64,000 nt of DNA, taken from contig NZ_JAUCFJ010000002.1 in NCBI RefSeq assembly GCF_030348505.1, positions 4,964,001 to 5,028,000 on the forward strand. Direction: 5' to 3'. The notes beneath the pieces were generated by a model. It did not search any database. It was not told where the DNA came from and saw only the letters and a program-made list of their open reading frames with translations. Below are positions 38,618-47,677 of this stretch, in pieces. The first letter of the stretch is position 1, and the number at the start of each line of letters is the position of its first letter. The DNA is from Lysinibacillus sp. G4S2 (GTDB taxonomy: Bacteria > Bacillota > Bacilli > Bacillales_A > Planococcaceae). The translations under genes were made by a program, and so were the position numbers.

Positions 38618-39086
38618 CTTCCGCCACCCTTGCTAATTCCGAAATACGTGCACGAAGCCCATCAGCCTCGTCCATCACAAGTGCAGGTATTGTATGTACA
38701 GTTGCCGCTGTCGATATTGAAATATTACCTAAGCCATATCTTTTTAATATCGGCCCTTGTGTCGTATCAACATGCTGTACACGCACCATTGGAATGAGTG
38801 TACGTTTAACGATAAATAAACCATGTTGCACTTCAATCTCATTTTCACACACCTCATAGCGCCAGCGTTCCCATCTTATCTTTGGAAATAGATAAGCAGA
38901 TAAGGTAGCACTTAGTATGACTACAGCAACTGCAATGAAATAAATAAATGATGACCATTCAAAATAATAGGTACAGTAGCATACTATCGCAGCTATGATC
39001 AATAACAATAACGTTTGTAATACACCATATAAACGCCACACAGTTAAACCTTTTCGAGAAATTTTATGTATTGGTTCTGCTCTCAA
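38607..39086 (-). CDS. ydbS: PH domain membrane protein (YdbS-like)
   Basis: The 159-residue protein has two N-terminal transmembrane segments and one PH (DUF304) domain (IPMVRVQHVDTTQGPILKRY). The frame opens at 39134, but TTG 39086 has AGAGGGG upstream and yields MRAEPIHKISRKGLTVWRL, which lines up with B. subtilis YdbS and gives the same length. It is first of the two-gene ydbS-ydbT unit. Confidence 0.88.
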   Translation of the reverse strand: MRAEPIHKISRKGLTVWRLYGVLQTLLLLIIAAIVCYCTYYFEWSSFIYFIAVAVVILSATLSAYLFPKIRWERWRYEVCENEIEVQHGLFIVKRTLIPMVRVQHVDTTQGPILKRYGLGNISISTAATVHTIPALVMDEADGLRARISELARVAEDDV

Positions 39087-39151
39087 AGTAGTCCCCTCTC
39101 TTTCTTTAACTACGTATACGTAATCAGTAATCATTTTGTTTCAAATTTATA

Positions 39152-39188
39152 TCAATTTCGCCTTGGTCACCCGCTAAAAGAAGTTAAA
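39152..39188. repeat. Short repeat fragments: TCAATTTCGCCTTGG and GCTAAAAGAAGTTAAA
   Basis: The first motif recurs at 44468 and, degenerate, at 8867. The second is like GCTGAAAGAAGTTAAA at 63536 and the forms at 36478 and 53689. They sit between ydbS and the cshA terminator. Confidence 0.5.
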
Positions 39189-39218
39189 AAAACCTTACAG
39201 CCACTTGACTGTAAGGTT
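39183..39218 (-). terminator. Terminator of cshA
   Basis: Stem AACCTTACAG/CTGTAAGGTT (39191-39200 and 39209-39218); T run on the minus strand. Confidence 0.85.
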
Positions 39219-39241
39219 TAATCATATTAATAAAGTAAAAT

Positions 39242-40768
39242 TTAGTCTTCGTGACGACGTGGTGCGCGTGAACGACCTTGTCCACCTTCACGGCGACCTC
39301 CGTCACGGCGTCCGCCTTCTCGACGTTCTCCGCCGCGTCCTCCACGACGATCTCCGCCACGTCCGCCATCACGACGTCCGTTAAAGCTACGGTTGCCGCC
39401 GCGTCCGCGATCTCCGCCACCACGATTGCCAGAACGCTCACGACGCATTGGTAATGGACGTTCTTCAGTAATTGTTACTGGCGTGTCATCTGGCTCTTTT
39501 GTTAATGAACGAATAGCAGCAGCTACAACATCAGTTGCATCATGGTTTTCAAGTAATTCTGCCGCAAGTGTGCGATAATCACCTAAATCATTGTTCGCAA
39601 TAAGACCTTCTAATGTCTCAACAGATAGACGTTGTTGACCCACTAAAGCTTCATCAGATGATGGTGGACGAAGTGGAGTCATACGTTTTTTCGTTGTTTC
39701 TTCTACAATACGTAAATAACCCATTTCGCGTGGTGTTACAAACGTTACCGCAAGACCTGATTTACCTGCACGGCCAGTACGACCAATACGGTGAACATAA
39801 GACTCAGGATCTTGAGGAATATCGAAGTTATAAACATGTGTTACACCAGAAATATCAAGCCCACGAGCAGCTACATCTGTTGCCACAAGAATGTCAATTT
39901 TATTTTCTTTAAATTGACGTAATACGGAAATACGTTTCGCTTGGCTTAAATCACCATGAATCCCTTCAGCAAGGTAACCACGGATTGATAACGCTTGTGC
40001 AAGTTCATCCACGCGACGTTTTGTACGCCCAAAGATGATTGCAAGTTCTGGTTGGTGAACGTTTAATAAACGAGATAGAATGTCGAACTTTTCACGTTCA
40101 GCAGACTTCACAAAATATTGATCGATGTTATCAACCGTTAATTCTTTAGCTTTAATTTTTACGATTTCTGGATCACGCATAAATGTTTCAGCAATTTTAC
40201 GAATTGCTGGTGGCATTGTTGCTGAGAACAGTAATGTTTGACGTTCAGTTGGAACGTTTTCTAAGATTGAATTAATATCATCAATAAAGCCCATGTTTAA
40301 CATTTCATCTGCTTCATCAAGTACCAATGTTTGAACATCTTCTAATTTTAACGTACGACGATTAATATGATCGATGATACGTCCTGGAGTACCAACAATA
40401 ATTTGTGGTCTATTTTTCAGCGCACGGATTTGACGGCCGATTTCTTGACCTCCGTAAACTGATAATAATTTTACACGTTTGTCATAACCAATTTTATAAA
40501 GCTCTTCTGAAACTTGAATCGCTAATTCACGAGTTGGAGCAATTACTAATGCTTGGATGTTAGGGTTTTTTGGATCGATTTTTTCGATAAGTGGAATCCC
40601 GAAAGCGGCAGTTTTACCAGTACCTGTTTGTGCTTGACCAAGTACATCACGGCCTTCGATAGCAAAACGAATAGTACCTTCTTGGATTGGTGTTGCTTCT
40701 TCAAATCCCATACGCTTTACAGAGCGTAATGTAGATTCGCTAATATTTAATTCTGAAAAATTTGTCAA
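39242..40768 (-). CDS. cshA: DEAD-box RNA helicase CshA
   Basis: The 508-residue ATP-dependent RNA helicase acts in RNA turnover and cold adaptation. Motifs in order: Q motif [12 protein letters not shown], Walker [21 protein letters not shown] in [17 protein letters not shown] in [14 protein letters not shown] and [10 protein letters not shown]. The C-terminus from about residue 440 is rich in Arg and Gly (RGG-like), which usually strengthens RNA binding. The frame opens at 40837, but TTG 40768 lies nine bases after AAGGAG and gives the CshA-like start [13 protein letters not shown] 40780 is only one base from that site. Confidence 0.93.
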   Translation of the reverse strand: MTNFSELNISESTLRSVKRMGFEEATPIQEGTIRFAIEGRDVLGQAQTGTGKTAAFGIPLIEKIDPKNPNIQALVIAPTRELAIQVSEELYKIGYDKRVKLLSVYGGQEIGRQIRALKNRPQIIVGTPGRIIDHINRRTLKLEDVQTLVLDEADEMLNMGFIDDINSILENVPTERQTLLFSATMPPAIRKIAETFMRDPEIVKIKAKELTVDNIDQYFVKSAEREKFDILSRLLNVHQPELAIIFGRTKRRVDELAQALSIRGYLAEGIHGDLSQAKRISVLRQFKENKIDILVATDVAARGLDISGVTHVYNFDIPQDPESYVHRIGRTGRAGKSGLAVTFVTPREMGYLRIVEETTKKRMTPLRPPSSDEALVGQQRLSVETLEGLIANNDLGDYRTLAAELLENHDATDVVAAAIRSLTKEPDDTPVTITEERPLPMRRERSGNRGGGDRGRGGNRSFNGRRDGGRGGDRRGGRGGERREGGRRDGGRREGGQGRSRAPRRHED

Positions 40769-40991
40769 ACTTCTCATTCTCCTTTTTTTCCTTTTAAGTT
40801 GACAAATGGTTACATTTTCAGATGAAGTTGTCGGCAAATTCGAGCCTGTGTTGTGGAACGTTTCCGTTACTTAAAAATTTTCTCTATATGATGTCACATA
40901 GAGCTCTCTTATATGAAAAGGAAAGCCCGGTCTTTACCGAGCGGTTCGATTCTGTCGTAATTATTCACTTTAGAATAAAACCGTTGTGTTC
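40769..40991 (-). promoter_or_regulatory. Long cshA leader with terminator-like hairpin
   Basis: The 220-base region upstream of cshA contains, on the minus strand, CTCGGTAAAGACCGGG (40927-40942) followed by CTTTCCTTTT, a hairpin with U-rich tail. It could be an attenuator in the helicase mRNA or a plain terminator. I see no T-box or known riboswitch. A promoter was not identified with certainty. Confidence 0.4.
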
Positions 40992-41025
40992 AAAAAAAAG
41001 TACTCTTCAACCAAATATGAAGAGT
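40992..41025 (-). terminator. Terminator of the esterase gene
   Basis: Stem ACTCTTCA/TGAAGAGT (41002-41009 and 41018-41025) with eight T on the minus-strand tail (40992-40999). Confidence 0.85.
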
Positions 41026-41113
41026 CTTCGTACAAAATGTATCCATTGCTTACACTAGTCTAACATGGCTTTAAACCGTATGCAACGATAACGCATGAGT
41101 CGTAATAATCTGA

Positions 41114-41812
41114 CTACTTTGCGGAGCCCTTTAAAAACAATAAAACCTGCGGAAACCATTCAGAACAATCTTCATCATAACATATATGATGCTTCCCTTT
41201 ATCAGAAAAATACAAAGTTTTTTCGTTCGAGGATAACTTATCATATAGAAATTGAGCAGTATGATAAGGTACTACGCCGTCTAACTTACCCTGTACAATA
41301 TACACCGGAATTTTGATATCTTTATAATACGGCTCCACTGTTCGGACAAGCTTCATGAATTCTATAGTTGACGCTAAAGGTACATTGTTAAACTTATGAC
41401 GGTATCGCAAAAACAGTTCATTGTTAGACAGATTGCGATGGTACGCCTCAGCGGCAAGCATTTTAAAATCTTTGACCAGTTGCTTAGGACTTACATATTT
41501 GGCAGCTGCACTTAGTAACACAAGCTTTTTCACTTTATAACGCTTGGCTAAGTATAGCGCTATAATTCCCCCCATTGAAAACCCAACTACTATTACTTCA
41601 TCTACTTTTTTGGCAAGAGCACGAAAAGCAAGCTCGGCATCCATTAACCAATGCTTGGCCGTGAAGCCATGCATTTGTAATTCTTCACCATGCCCGGACA
41701 AAATAGGCTCTTCAATCAGCCAATTTGTATGCGTCCGTAAATAGGTAGTAAAAGGTTCTACTTCATACGGTCCGCCTGAAAATCCATGTATACATAACAC
41801 ACCTACTGACAT
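41114..41812 (-). CDS. Alpha/beta hydrolase, carboxylesterase/monoacylglycerol lipase type
   Basis: The 232-residue cytoplasmic hydrolase has the nucleophile Ser in VVGFSMGGIIAL, oxyanion segment CIHGFSGGPYEVEPF and likely catalytic His in KGKHHICYDED; the Asp is probably in GKLDGVVPYHTA. It resembles Bacillus thermophilic carboxylesterase Est30 and B. subtilis YvaK. The frame opens at 41860, but ATG 41812 is preceded by GAGGTGAAAG. Physiological substrate unknown. Confidence 0.88.
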   Translation of the reverse strand: MSVGVLCIHGFSGGPYEVEPFTTYLRTHTNWLIEEPILSGHGEELQMHGFTAKHWLMDAELAFRALAKKVDEVIVVGFSMGGIIALYLAKRYKVKKLVLLSAAAKYVSPKQLVKDFKMLAAEAYHRNLSNNELFLRYRHKFNNVPLASTIEFMKLVRTVEPYYKDIKIPVYIVQGKLDGVVPYHTAQFLYDKLSSNEKTLYFSDKGKHHICYDEDCSEWFPQVLLFLKGSAK

Positions 41813-41837
41813 TACTTTCACCTCTAAATGAATGAAA

Positions 41838-41948
41838 GAATCGGTGAGAGAGTGTCCCACCGATTCCTTGTTTCGTTTGATCCCGCATTAACGGGCAGCA
41901 AGACTAAGAATTAGCGGGGATGCCCCACTGATTAAAGTTTCACTTTAT
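41838..41948 (+). repeat. Dispersed repeat ending in TAAAGTTTCACTTTA, copy 2
   Basis: CCCGCATTAACGGGCAGC, AAGACTAAGAATTAGCGG, then CACTGATTAAAGTTTCACTTTA split over two lines. It matches the reverse complement of 27954-28060 and reaches the stop codon of murF. CCCG...CGGG forms a small hairpin. Confidence 0.6.
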
Positions 41949-43312
41949 GACGTAAATGCATGTAAGATAGTTTCTAATTTCATACCACGAGAGCCTTTTA
42001 GTAAAACGATAGACTCCTCGTTAGCTTGCTGTAATTTTTCGATAATTGGCGTATAATCATCTTCTACATATAACAGATGATCCGCATCAAAACGTTCTTT
42101 TAATACTTCATTTAAATAAGCCATGCGTGGACCATATAAGCATACATAAGCGATTTCTTCTGGATGAATATCCTCCGCTAAACTTTCATGAAAGCGCTTT
42201 TCATTCGGTCCAAGCTCGAGCATGTCACCTAACACAAGCCATTTTTCTGGGCGAATCGTTGTCGATGCTATAAATTGAATAGCAGCCTTAACAGAGGTTG
42301 GTGCAGCATTGTATGCATCATTAATAAACAATGCGCCATTTGTTCCCTGTACTTGTTGCATACGCATATCCGTAAGAGCCACTTGTTTTAAGGATGCACG
42401 AATTTGGTCATCATTTAAACCTAGCTTTTGAGAAATTAACATGGCAACTAATGTATTTTTCACCTGATGCTTCCCGAGAACTGAAATAAAGAAATCTCCT
42501 TCAATCACACCATGTGTAGTGAAGCTACTACCATCAGCAGTTGCTTCAATTTTGTCAGCATACAATAGGTTGTCACTCTCTAAGCCAAATGCCACTGCAT
42601 TTAACTGTTGCTCTTTCGCAACTAACTCTTGAAGCAATGGTTCATCTCCATCATAAAATAGTACTCCATCCGCTTGCATCCCTTGAATGATTTCGAATTT
42701 TGCTTTTGCGATTCCTGCACGCGAACCTAGATCTTGCATATGTGCCTCACCAATGTTCGTAATCACTGTCATATGTGGACGAGCAAGTTTCGTTAAAAAT
42801 TCAATTTCACCAAAACCACTCATACCCATTTCAAGAACGGCAACATCCGTATCTTCATCTAGCTGTAAAACCGTAATCGGTAAACCTAACTCATTATTAA
42901 AATTCCCAATTGTCTTTTGTACTTTAAAAAATGGCGAAAGCGTTCCTGCTAAAATATCTTTCGTCGATGTTTTACCATTTGAACCAGTAATGCCAATGAA
43001 TTTCGCCTTATGCTCACTACGATAGGCACGTGCCATTTGCTGTAGCGCTAGTTCTGGATCATCAACAAAGAGTAGCGGTACACCCTGCGGTGGATTTGGT
43101 TCATCTTTCTGCCAAAGAGAAGCACTTGCTCCTTTTTCAAAGGCCTGCAAAACAAATTTATGTCCATTAGCCTGCTCACCACGAAATGGAACGAATAGAT
43201 CCCCTTGTTGAATTGTTCGTGTATCAATGGAAATTCCTGATACGACTGTATCACCAAAAGCTGGTCCTTCTTCATTTAACCATGTAGCTAACTGCTTTAA
43301 TGTTTTTTTCAC
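41945..43312 (-). CDS. murF: UDP-N-acetylmuramoyl-tripeptide--D-alanyl-D-alanine ligase
   Basis: The 455-residue Mur ligase adds D-Ala-D-Ala to the peptidoglycan precursor. ATP site GITGSNGKTSTKDIL, ENIGEAHMQ-type segment (NIGEAHMQDLGSRAGIAKAK), and INDAYNAAPTSVKAAI are clear. It starts with GTG 43312, 11 bases after the ddl stop, so the enzyme making D-Ala-D-Ala and the one using it are co-transcribed. The ribosome binding site is weak (GTGGGAT). Confidence 0.95.
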   Translation of the reverse strand: MKKTLKQLATWLNEEGPAFGDTVVSGISIDTRTIQQGDLFVPFRGEQANGHKFVLQAFEKGASASLWQKDEPNPPQGVPLLFVDDPELALQQMARAYRSEHKAKFIGITGSNGKTSTKDILAGTLSPFFKVQKTIGNFNNELGLPITVLQLDEDTDVAVLEMGMSGFGEIEFLTKLARPHMTVITNIGEAHMQDLGSRAGIAKAKFEIIQGMQADGVLFYDGDEPLLQELVAKEQQLNAVAFGLESDNLLYADKIEATADGSSFTTHGVIEGDFFISVLGKHQVKNTLVAMLISQKLGLNDDQIRASLKQVALTDMRMQQVQGTNGALFINDAYNAAPTSVKAAIQFIASTTIRPEKWLVLGDMLELGPNEKRFHESLAEDIHPEEIAYVCLYGPRMAYLNEVLKERFDADHLLYVEDDYTPIIEKLQQANEESIVLLKGSRGMKLETILHAFTS

Positions 43313-43323
43313 AATAATCCCAC

Positions 43324-44403
43324 TCAGTCTTTTTTATAGTGAAGCTGTTGTTTTTCTTCAAAACGCTCAATTGCTAATGTAATCAGACGATTAATAAGCT
43401 CTGGATAGCTTACATTTGTATGTTGCCATAGAAGCGGATACATACTAACAGGTGTAAAACCTGGCATTGTATTCACTTCATTAATATAAATGCTATTATC
43501 AGCCGTCACAAAAAAGTCCGCACGAACTAAACCGCTTCCATCAATAGCTTTAAACGCACGCTTTGCTAGGTCCTGTAAGCTTGATACTGTGGCATTAGAA
43601 AGCTCTGCTGGAATAATAAGAGCTGTTGAGCCATCTTTATATTTAGAGTCATAATCATAAAACTCAGTTACTGGTTTAATTTCACCAGGTACAGAAACTT
43701 CTGGGAAGTCGTTTCCTAGCACAGCGAGTTCAATTTCACGAGCTATAATACCTTGTTCAACTACAATTTTACGATCATACTGTAAAGCTATTTCAATAGC
43801 CTTCACTAATTCATCGCGATTTGTTGCCTTGCTAATTCCGACACTCGATCCTAAGTTTGCAGGTTTCACAAACATCGGCCATTCTAATTTCTCTTCACAA
43901 CGAGCAATGATAGCCTCCTGTTCATTAGCCCAGTCACTACGAATGAAGTACGTATATGGCACTTGCGGTAAGCCGGCAATTTCAAATAATTGCTTCATAA
44001 TTACTTTATCCATGCCAGCTGATGATGCTAACACACCATTTCCTACATACGGCAAATTTAGAACTTCTAGTAAACCTTGCACAGTTCCATCTTCCCCATT
44101 TGTCCCATGAAGTAATGGGAAAATTACATCAAATTGTATAGCTTTACCATCATTATCGATTAAAAAGTCTGTAATATTATTTTCTAAAACGGCGGTATCG
44201 TTACCAAATTGTAGTTCTTCAATTGTACTTGCAGGTTTTGTTAGACGCTCACCACGGCGCCATTCCCCTTCAAGTGTAATGAAAATCGGATATACTTCAT
44301 ACTCCTCGAAATTCAAAGCTCCAGTTACTGCACGTGCCGTTGACAATGACACCTCATGCTCTGCTGACTTTCCGCCGTATAATAAACCGATTCTTTTTTT
44401 CAT
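43324..44403 (-). CDS. ddl: D-alanine--D-alanine ligase
   Basis: The 359-residue ATP-grasp enzyme has GGKSAEHEVSLSTA at the N-terminus, KPANLGSSVGISKA, and the C-terminal metal and ATP site YINEVNTMPGFTPVSMYPLL. The Tyr or Phe that sets specificity for D-Ala or D-lactate is not obvious by eye. The frame opens at 44472, but ATG 44403 has GGAGGGCAC upstream. It feeds murF just downstream; alr at 33 kb supplies its D-Ala. Confidence 0.95.
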   Translation of the reverse strand: MKKRIGLLYGGKSAEHEVSLSTARAVTGALNFEEYEVYPIFITLEGEWRRGERLTKPASTIEELQFGNDTAVLENNITDFLIDNDGKAIQFDVIFPLLHGTNGEDGTVQGLLEVLNLPYVGNGVLASSAGMDKVIMKQLFEIAGLPQVPYTYFIRSDWANEQEAIIARCEEKLEWPMFVKPANLGSSVGISKATNRDELVKAIEIALQYDRKIVVEQGIIAREIELAVLGNDFPEVSVPGEIKPVTEFYDYDSKYKDGSTALIIPAELSNATVSSLQDLAKRAFKAIDGSGLVRADFFVTADNSIYINEVNTMPGFTPVSMYPLLWQHTNVSYPELINRLITLAIERFEEKQQLHYKKD

Positions 44404-44466
44404 TTTTGTGCCCTCCACATACTTCTTGAGTACTATTAGTTTATCATGAAACGTCTTTATAAATGA

Positions 44467-44525
44467 CATCAATTTCGCCTTGCCGTAATTGTAGCTGACG
44501 CTTTGCTTTCGCTAACACAAAACAT
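44467..44525 (-). repeat. Single degenerate module C unit, reverse, with TCAATTTCGCCTTGC edge
   Basis: GCTGACGCTTTGCTTTCGCT is a reverse C unit; the left edge repeats that at 39152. It lies just upstream of the ddl start. Confidence 0.6.
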
Positions 44526-44549
44526 CAAAACAATTACTGAATGACGAAT

Positions 44550-44590
44550 AAAAATCTCACCGTAATTTTGACGGTGAGATTTAGTCATTC
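44550..44590 (-). terminator. Terminator of the unknown gene at 44608
   Basis: Perfect 12-base stem AAATCTCACCGT/ACGGTGAGATTT (44552-44563 and 44571-44582), T tail on the minus strand. Confidence 0.85.
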
Positions 44591-44607
44591 TACTTACAAA
44601 TGAACGG

Positions 44608-45354
44608 TTAAATAATATAAATCAATTCATCGTGCTCATTTTTCAAAATTGTATTTAAATCATCCCATACTTCATCAGGGAAGGAGTATTCTGATAGATT
44701 GCGAATTTCGATACCGTAAGCTACTTTAGGCTTTTCGATACGATACAACGATAACAGTGCCCCGTCTTTAGCAAAAGAACGATAAGCACGCAAAAATTCA
44801 GGTGAAATAGAAGGAATACTTGACTTTACTTTTCGGCGCCAAAAACCAGTGCTACGTTCTTTCTCACGAATTAAACTGTTAAAAACATTGGCAACAAGTA
44901 AATCTGAATCACTTAAATGACGAAAATAAATTTTAGTCATTTTCTCTAAATCTGAAGAATAGTAGACAAATCGATTTTGCAATTTATTAAAAAATGGTGA
45001 AGTAATCGGTTCCTTTTTATGACTTACGTAAAGCAATTCTCCTTGTTCCATCGGTGTTAATTGGTCTAGCCTCTTCTCATCCATAAAGTCTACCCAACAC
45101 AATTCTTTGGATTCTGCAGCTTTTTTTACAAACCCAGGTACTTCCTCATCTGGTATATAATCAAACTGTGTATGCATATTAAAAGAACCATCTTCATAGG
45201 AATGTTTTAACAACAGTAAGTGATGCAGTGGTTCAAGTGCAGCCACAAATTGCGAGAATTTAAGCCCGCTAAAAATGACAAATTTATCGACATCATTCAT
45301 ATGAACATAAATATGATACATAAAATCTTCAGCTGACTTCAATTTTTTAGCCAC
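44608..45354 (-). CDS. Conserved-looking protein of unknown function
   Basis: I do not recognise this 248-residue protein. It is soluble by eye, with no signal peptide or membrane segment, and rich in aromatic and charged residues (DFMYHIYVHMNDVDKFVIF, FFNKLQNRFVYYSSDLEK, GFWRRKVKSSIPSISPEFL). Codon use matches its neighbours. The start is uncertain: GTG 45354 lies just after GGGGTGAT; ATG 45360 and GTG 45375 are alternatives. It is a single-gene unit with its own terminator, between ddl and rodA, which gives no clear functional hint. Confidence 0.7.
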   Translation of the reverse strand: MAKKLKSAEDFMYHIYVHMNDVDKFVIFSGLKFSQFVAALEPLHHLLLLKHSYEDGSFNMHTQFDYIPDEEVPGFVKKAAESKELCWVDFMDEKRLDQLTPMEQGELLYVSHKKEPITSPFFNKLQNRFVYYSSDLEKMTKIYFRHLSDSDLLVANVFNSLIREKERSTGFWRRKVKSSIPSISPEFLRAYRSFAKDGALLSLYRIEKPKVAYGIEIRNLSEYSFPDEVWDDLNTILKNEHDELIYII

Positions 45355-45375
45355 AACCATCACCCCATTCTTCAC

Positions 45376-45761
45376 TACATTATAAGACTAAATTTGATTT
45401 TTTTGAAACATTTTCTGCTATTTGTCGTCACAACAATATACGCAGGCGTAAAACTGTTTTTTGAGTTATAATATGAATGTTAAACATTTGAAAGCTCATA
45501 TGTTGTTAACTACTCTAAATGAGCAAATTTAAAAGAATATAATTCTATTCATTTTTTACAAATATCTAAGTGAATTTCAAGCCCTTTGCAAGCAAGCATC
45601 GAGCCTCCTCGTTTGCACGCTAACTTTGGAATTGATATTCGCCTCATTCCCTATGGCGAATGCTCACAGTTAAACATATTTGCAATATACAAAATGGAAT
45701 TGGAATTGATTTGCATCAAATTTACTCATGAAGAGATACTATTTTAATATAGGTGGCTTGT
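45376..45761. other. Gene-free stretch upstream of rodA
   Basis: AT-rich, with a hairpin ATTCGCC/GGCGAAT at 45637-45661 inside a more GC-rich block (45571-45665) that looks like an eroded repeat. No gene seen. A TATAAT lies near 45474 but has no good partner box. Confidence 0.5.
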
Positions 45762-46949
45762 ATGAAAAATAAACGAAATTTCGTGAGTCGTTTTGACTGG
45801 ACGCTCGCTTTTATACTTCTTACCTTCCTAGTCATAAGTTTGTTAGCCATTTCATCGGCGCAAACATCAGGTCAATACGGCACAAACTTTGTCCCTAAAC
45901 AATTACAATGGTACGTCATTGGCGCGGTTATTATTAGTATTGTTATGTTTTTCGAGCCTGACCAATATAAAAAGATGTCATGGTATATGTACGGTTTTGG
46001 CATCGCCTTATTAGTACTACTTATCTTCATGCCAGAAGGAACAGGACAAATCGGTGAACGTATTAATAGTGCAAAAAGCTGGTATCATACACCCCTCGGA
46101 AATATACAGCCTTCTGAGTTTATGAAAACCTTTTACATTTTAGCACTTGCTCGGCTTATTAGTAAGCACCACGAAGCCCATCCTTTTAAATCAATAAAAA
46201 CGGACTTTTTATTGCTAGGCAAAATAGCTCTCACACTGGTGGTACCTTTAGCCCTTATTTTGGAGCAACCTGACCTTGGTTCAGCACTTGTATTCCTTGC
46301 CATTACGGCTGCTCTCATCATTGTTGCAGGTGTATCATGGAAAATCATTTTACCAATTTTTGTAGGAGGAGCTGCAGTAGGTGGTACTCTTTTATGGATG
46401 GCACTCTATATGCAAGATTTTTTAGAACAAGCATTCGGCTTGAAACCGTATCAGTTTGCTCGAATCTATTCTTGGTTAGATCCCTATTCATATTCTTCTA
46501 GTGAGGGATACCATTTAATTACTTCCTTAAATGCCATTGGTTCAGGTGAAATTTTCGGGAAAGGCTACAAAGGTCGTGAAGTTTACGTTGCCGAAGGTCA
46601 TACCGATTTTATTTTCACAGTTATTGGAGAAGAATGGGGTTTTATTGGCGCTAGTTTCGTTATTTGTATGTTCTTTTTATTAATCTATCATTTAACAAAA
46701 ACTACACTATTATTGAAAGATCCATTCTCAACCTATGTATGTGCTGGTATTATTGCAATGATTACCTTCCACGTATTCGAAAATATTGGTATGACAATTC
46801 AGTTATTACCTATCACTGGTATACCTTTACCGTTTATCAGTTATGGAGGAAGTTCATTGATGGGGAACGCACTCGCCATCGGACTTGTCTTTAGCATGCG
46901 CTTCCACTATCGTACTTACATGTTTACTACGCACGATGATGATGATTAA
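45762..46949 (+). CDS. rodA: Rod-shape-determining SEDS protein RodA
   Basis: The 395-residue membrane protein of the FtsW/RodA/SpoVE family has about ten transmembrane segments. SEDS marks include AKSWYHTPLGNIQPSEFMK, FEQ-type EQPDLGSALVF, and GMTIQLLPITGIPLPFISYG followed by GSSLMG. It polymerises glycan strands for side-wall growth. RodA is preferred over FtsW from the NIQPSEF region and overall length. ATG 45762 lies five bases after AGGTGG; GTG 45753 overlaps that site. Confidence 0.9.
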   Translation: MKNKRNFVSRFDWTLAFILLTFLVISLLAISSAQTSGQYGTNFVPKQLQWYVIGAVIISIVMFFEPDQYKKMSWYMYGFGIALLVLLIFMPEGTGQIGERINSAKSWYHTPLGNIQPSEFMKTFYILALARLISKHHEAHPFKSIKTDFLLLGKIALTLVVPLALILEQPDLGSALVFLAITAALIIVAGVSWKIILPIFVGGAAVGGTLLWMALYMQDFLEQAFGLKPYQFARIYSWLDPYSYSSSEGYHLITSLNAIGSGEIFGKGYKGREVYVAEGHTDFIFTVIGEEWGFIGASFVICMFFLLIYHLTKTTLLLKDPFSTYVCAGIIAMITFHVFENIGMTIQLLPITGIPLPFISYGGSSLMGNALAIGLVFSMRFHYRTYMFTTHDDDD

Positions 46950-46975
46950 ATAACACCTTAGAATGATAGATATAG

Positions 46976-47014
46976 AAAATGGGTAGTCTCAATTACAGAG
47001 ACTACCCATTTTCA
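46976..47014. terminator. Bidirectional terminator between rodA and the small gene at 47036
   Basis: Long stem AAAATGGGTAGTCTC/GAGACTACCCATTTT centred near 46995, with T-rich flanks on both strands. Confidence 0.85.
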
Positions 47015-47035
47015 TTTGTAAAACTGTAAAACGAG

Positions 47036-47173
47036 TTAAGCTTGAACTTGCGGAGTTTGTGTTGGTGGTGTGAGCACTTTTAAAAGTTCAAGTCGAGACT
47101 TTGTTACAGTGGCTGTTACACCCAACTTAGATAAATTCGAAACAATCTTTTTCAAATCTACTTCTTTTGTCAT
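47036..47173 (-). CDS. Small protein, 45 residues, unknown function
   Basis: ATG 47173 follows GAGGTGG at five bases. The peptide begins MTKEVDLKKIVSNLSKLGVT, continues with KSRLELLKVL and ends TPPTQTPQVQA. The first 34 residues look amphipathic and helical; the tail is Pro/Gln/Thr-rich. No membrane segment. It uses the terminator shared with rodA. The strong ribosome binding site and clean stop support a real gene; I do not recognise it. Confidence 0.6.
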   Translation of the reverse strand: MTKEVDLKKIVSNLSKLGVTATVTKSRLELLKVLTPPTQTPQVQA

Positions 47174-47219
47174 ACATTCCACCTCAATCTTTCCTCGAAT
47201 TTATAAACGTTTTATTTCC

Positions 47220-47511
47220 AAAAAAGTTTCATTTTTGTATGTGTATGATGTCTGACAAGTTTATCACTTTCTATCATACCATTTAACTCGGCTTTTAAAT
47301 TTTTCATTTTTGTTACAATGTAAATTTTTTCTTTTTATTATTTACCACAAATATAAAAAATCAAACCTATAAATACAGATATTCCCTAAAGTAATATACC
47401 TCAGAAATAAGTTAATACACTATGCGACAATCGATACAAAAAATTTTTAGTTACTTAACATTTTAGTATCAATATAATCCCATTGTTAACTGTCTGCATT
47501 TTTTTATACAT
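47220..47511. other. AT-rich gene-free stretch
   Basis: Very AT-rich, no gene or clear promoter recognised. It is followed by the repeat at 47512-47593 and then the leader of the MFS gene, which has a small hairpin CTTGT/ACAAG at 47609-47622. Confidence 0.5.
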
Positions 47512-47593
47512 CGTAGCAAAGCGATAACAAAAAAATCCTTTTATCGCTCAATAATTAACCTATTTTCCCCTAATCAACACGCCTAGGATTTTA
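47512..47593 (-). repeat. Repeat shared with 59903-59975
   Basis: In reverse it reads AGGCGTGTTGATTAGG, AAAATAGGTTAATTATTGA, then GGATTTTTTTGTTATCGC, closely matching 59903-59975. AGCGATA/TATCGCT makes a hairpin. Confidence 0.7.
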
Positions 47594-47677
47594 TTTTATT
47601 TTCCACCTTCTTGTAATAACAAGAACAAGAGAGGTAGAATATACATACTAAAATATCGAAAGAAAGCAGGGTGCTGT

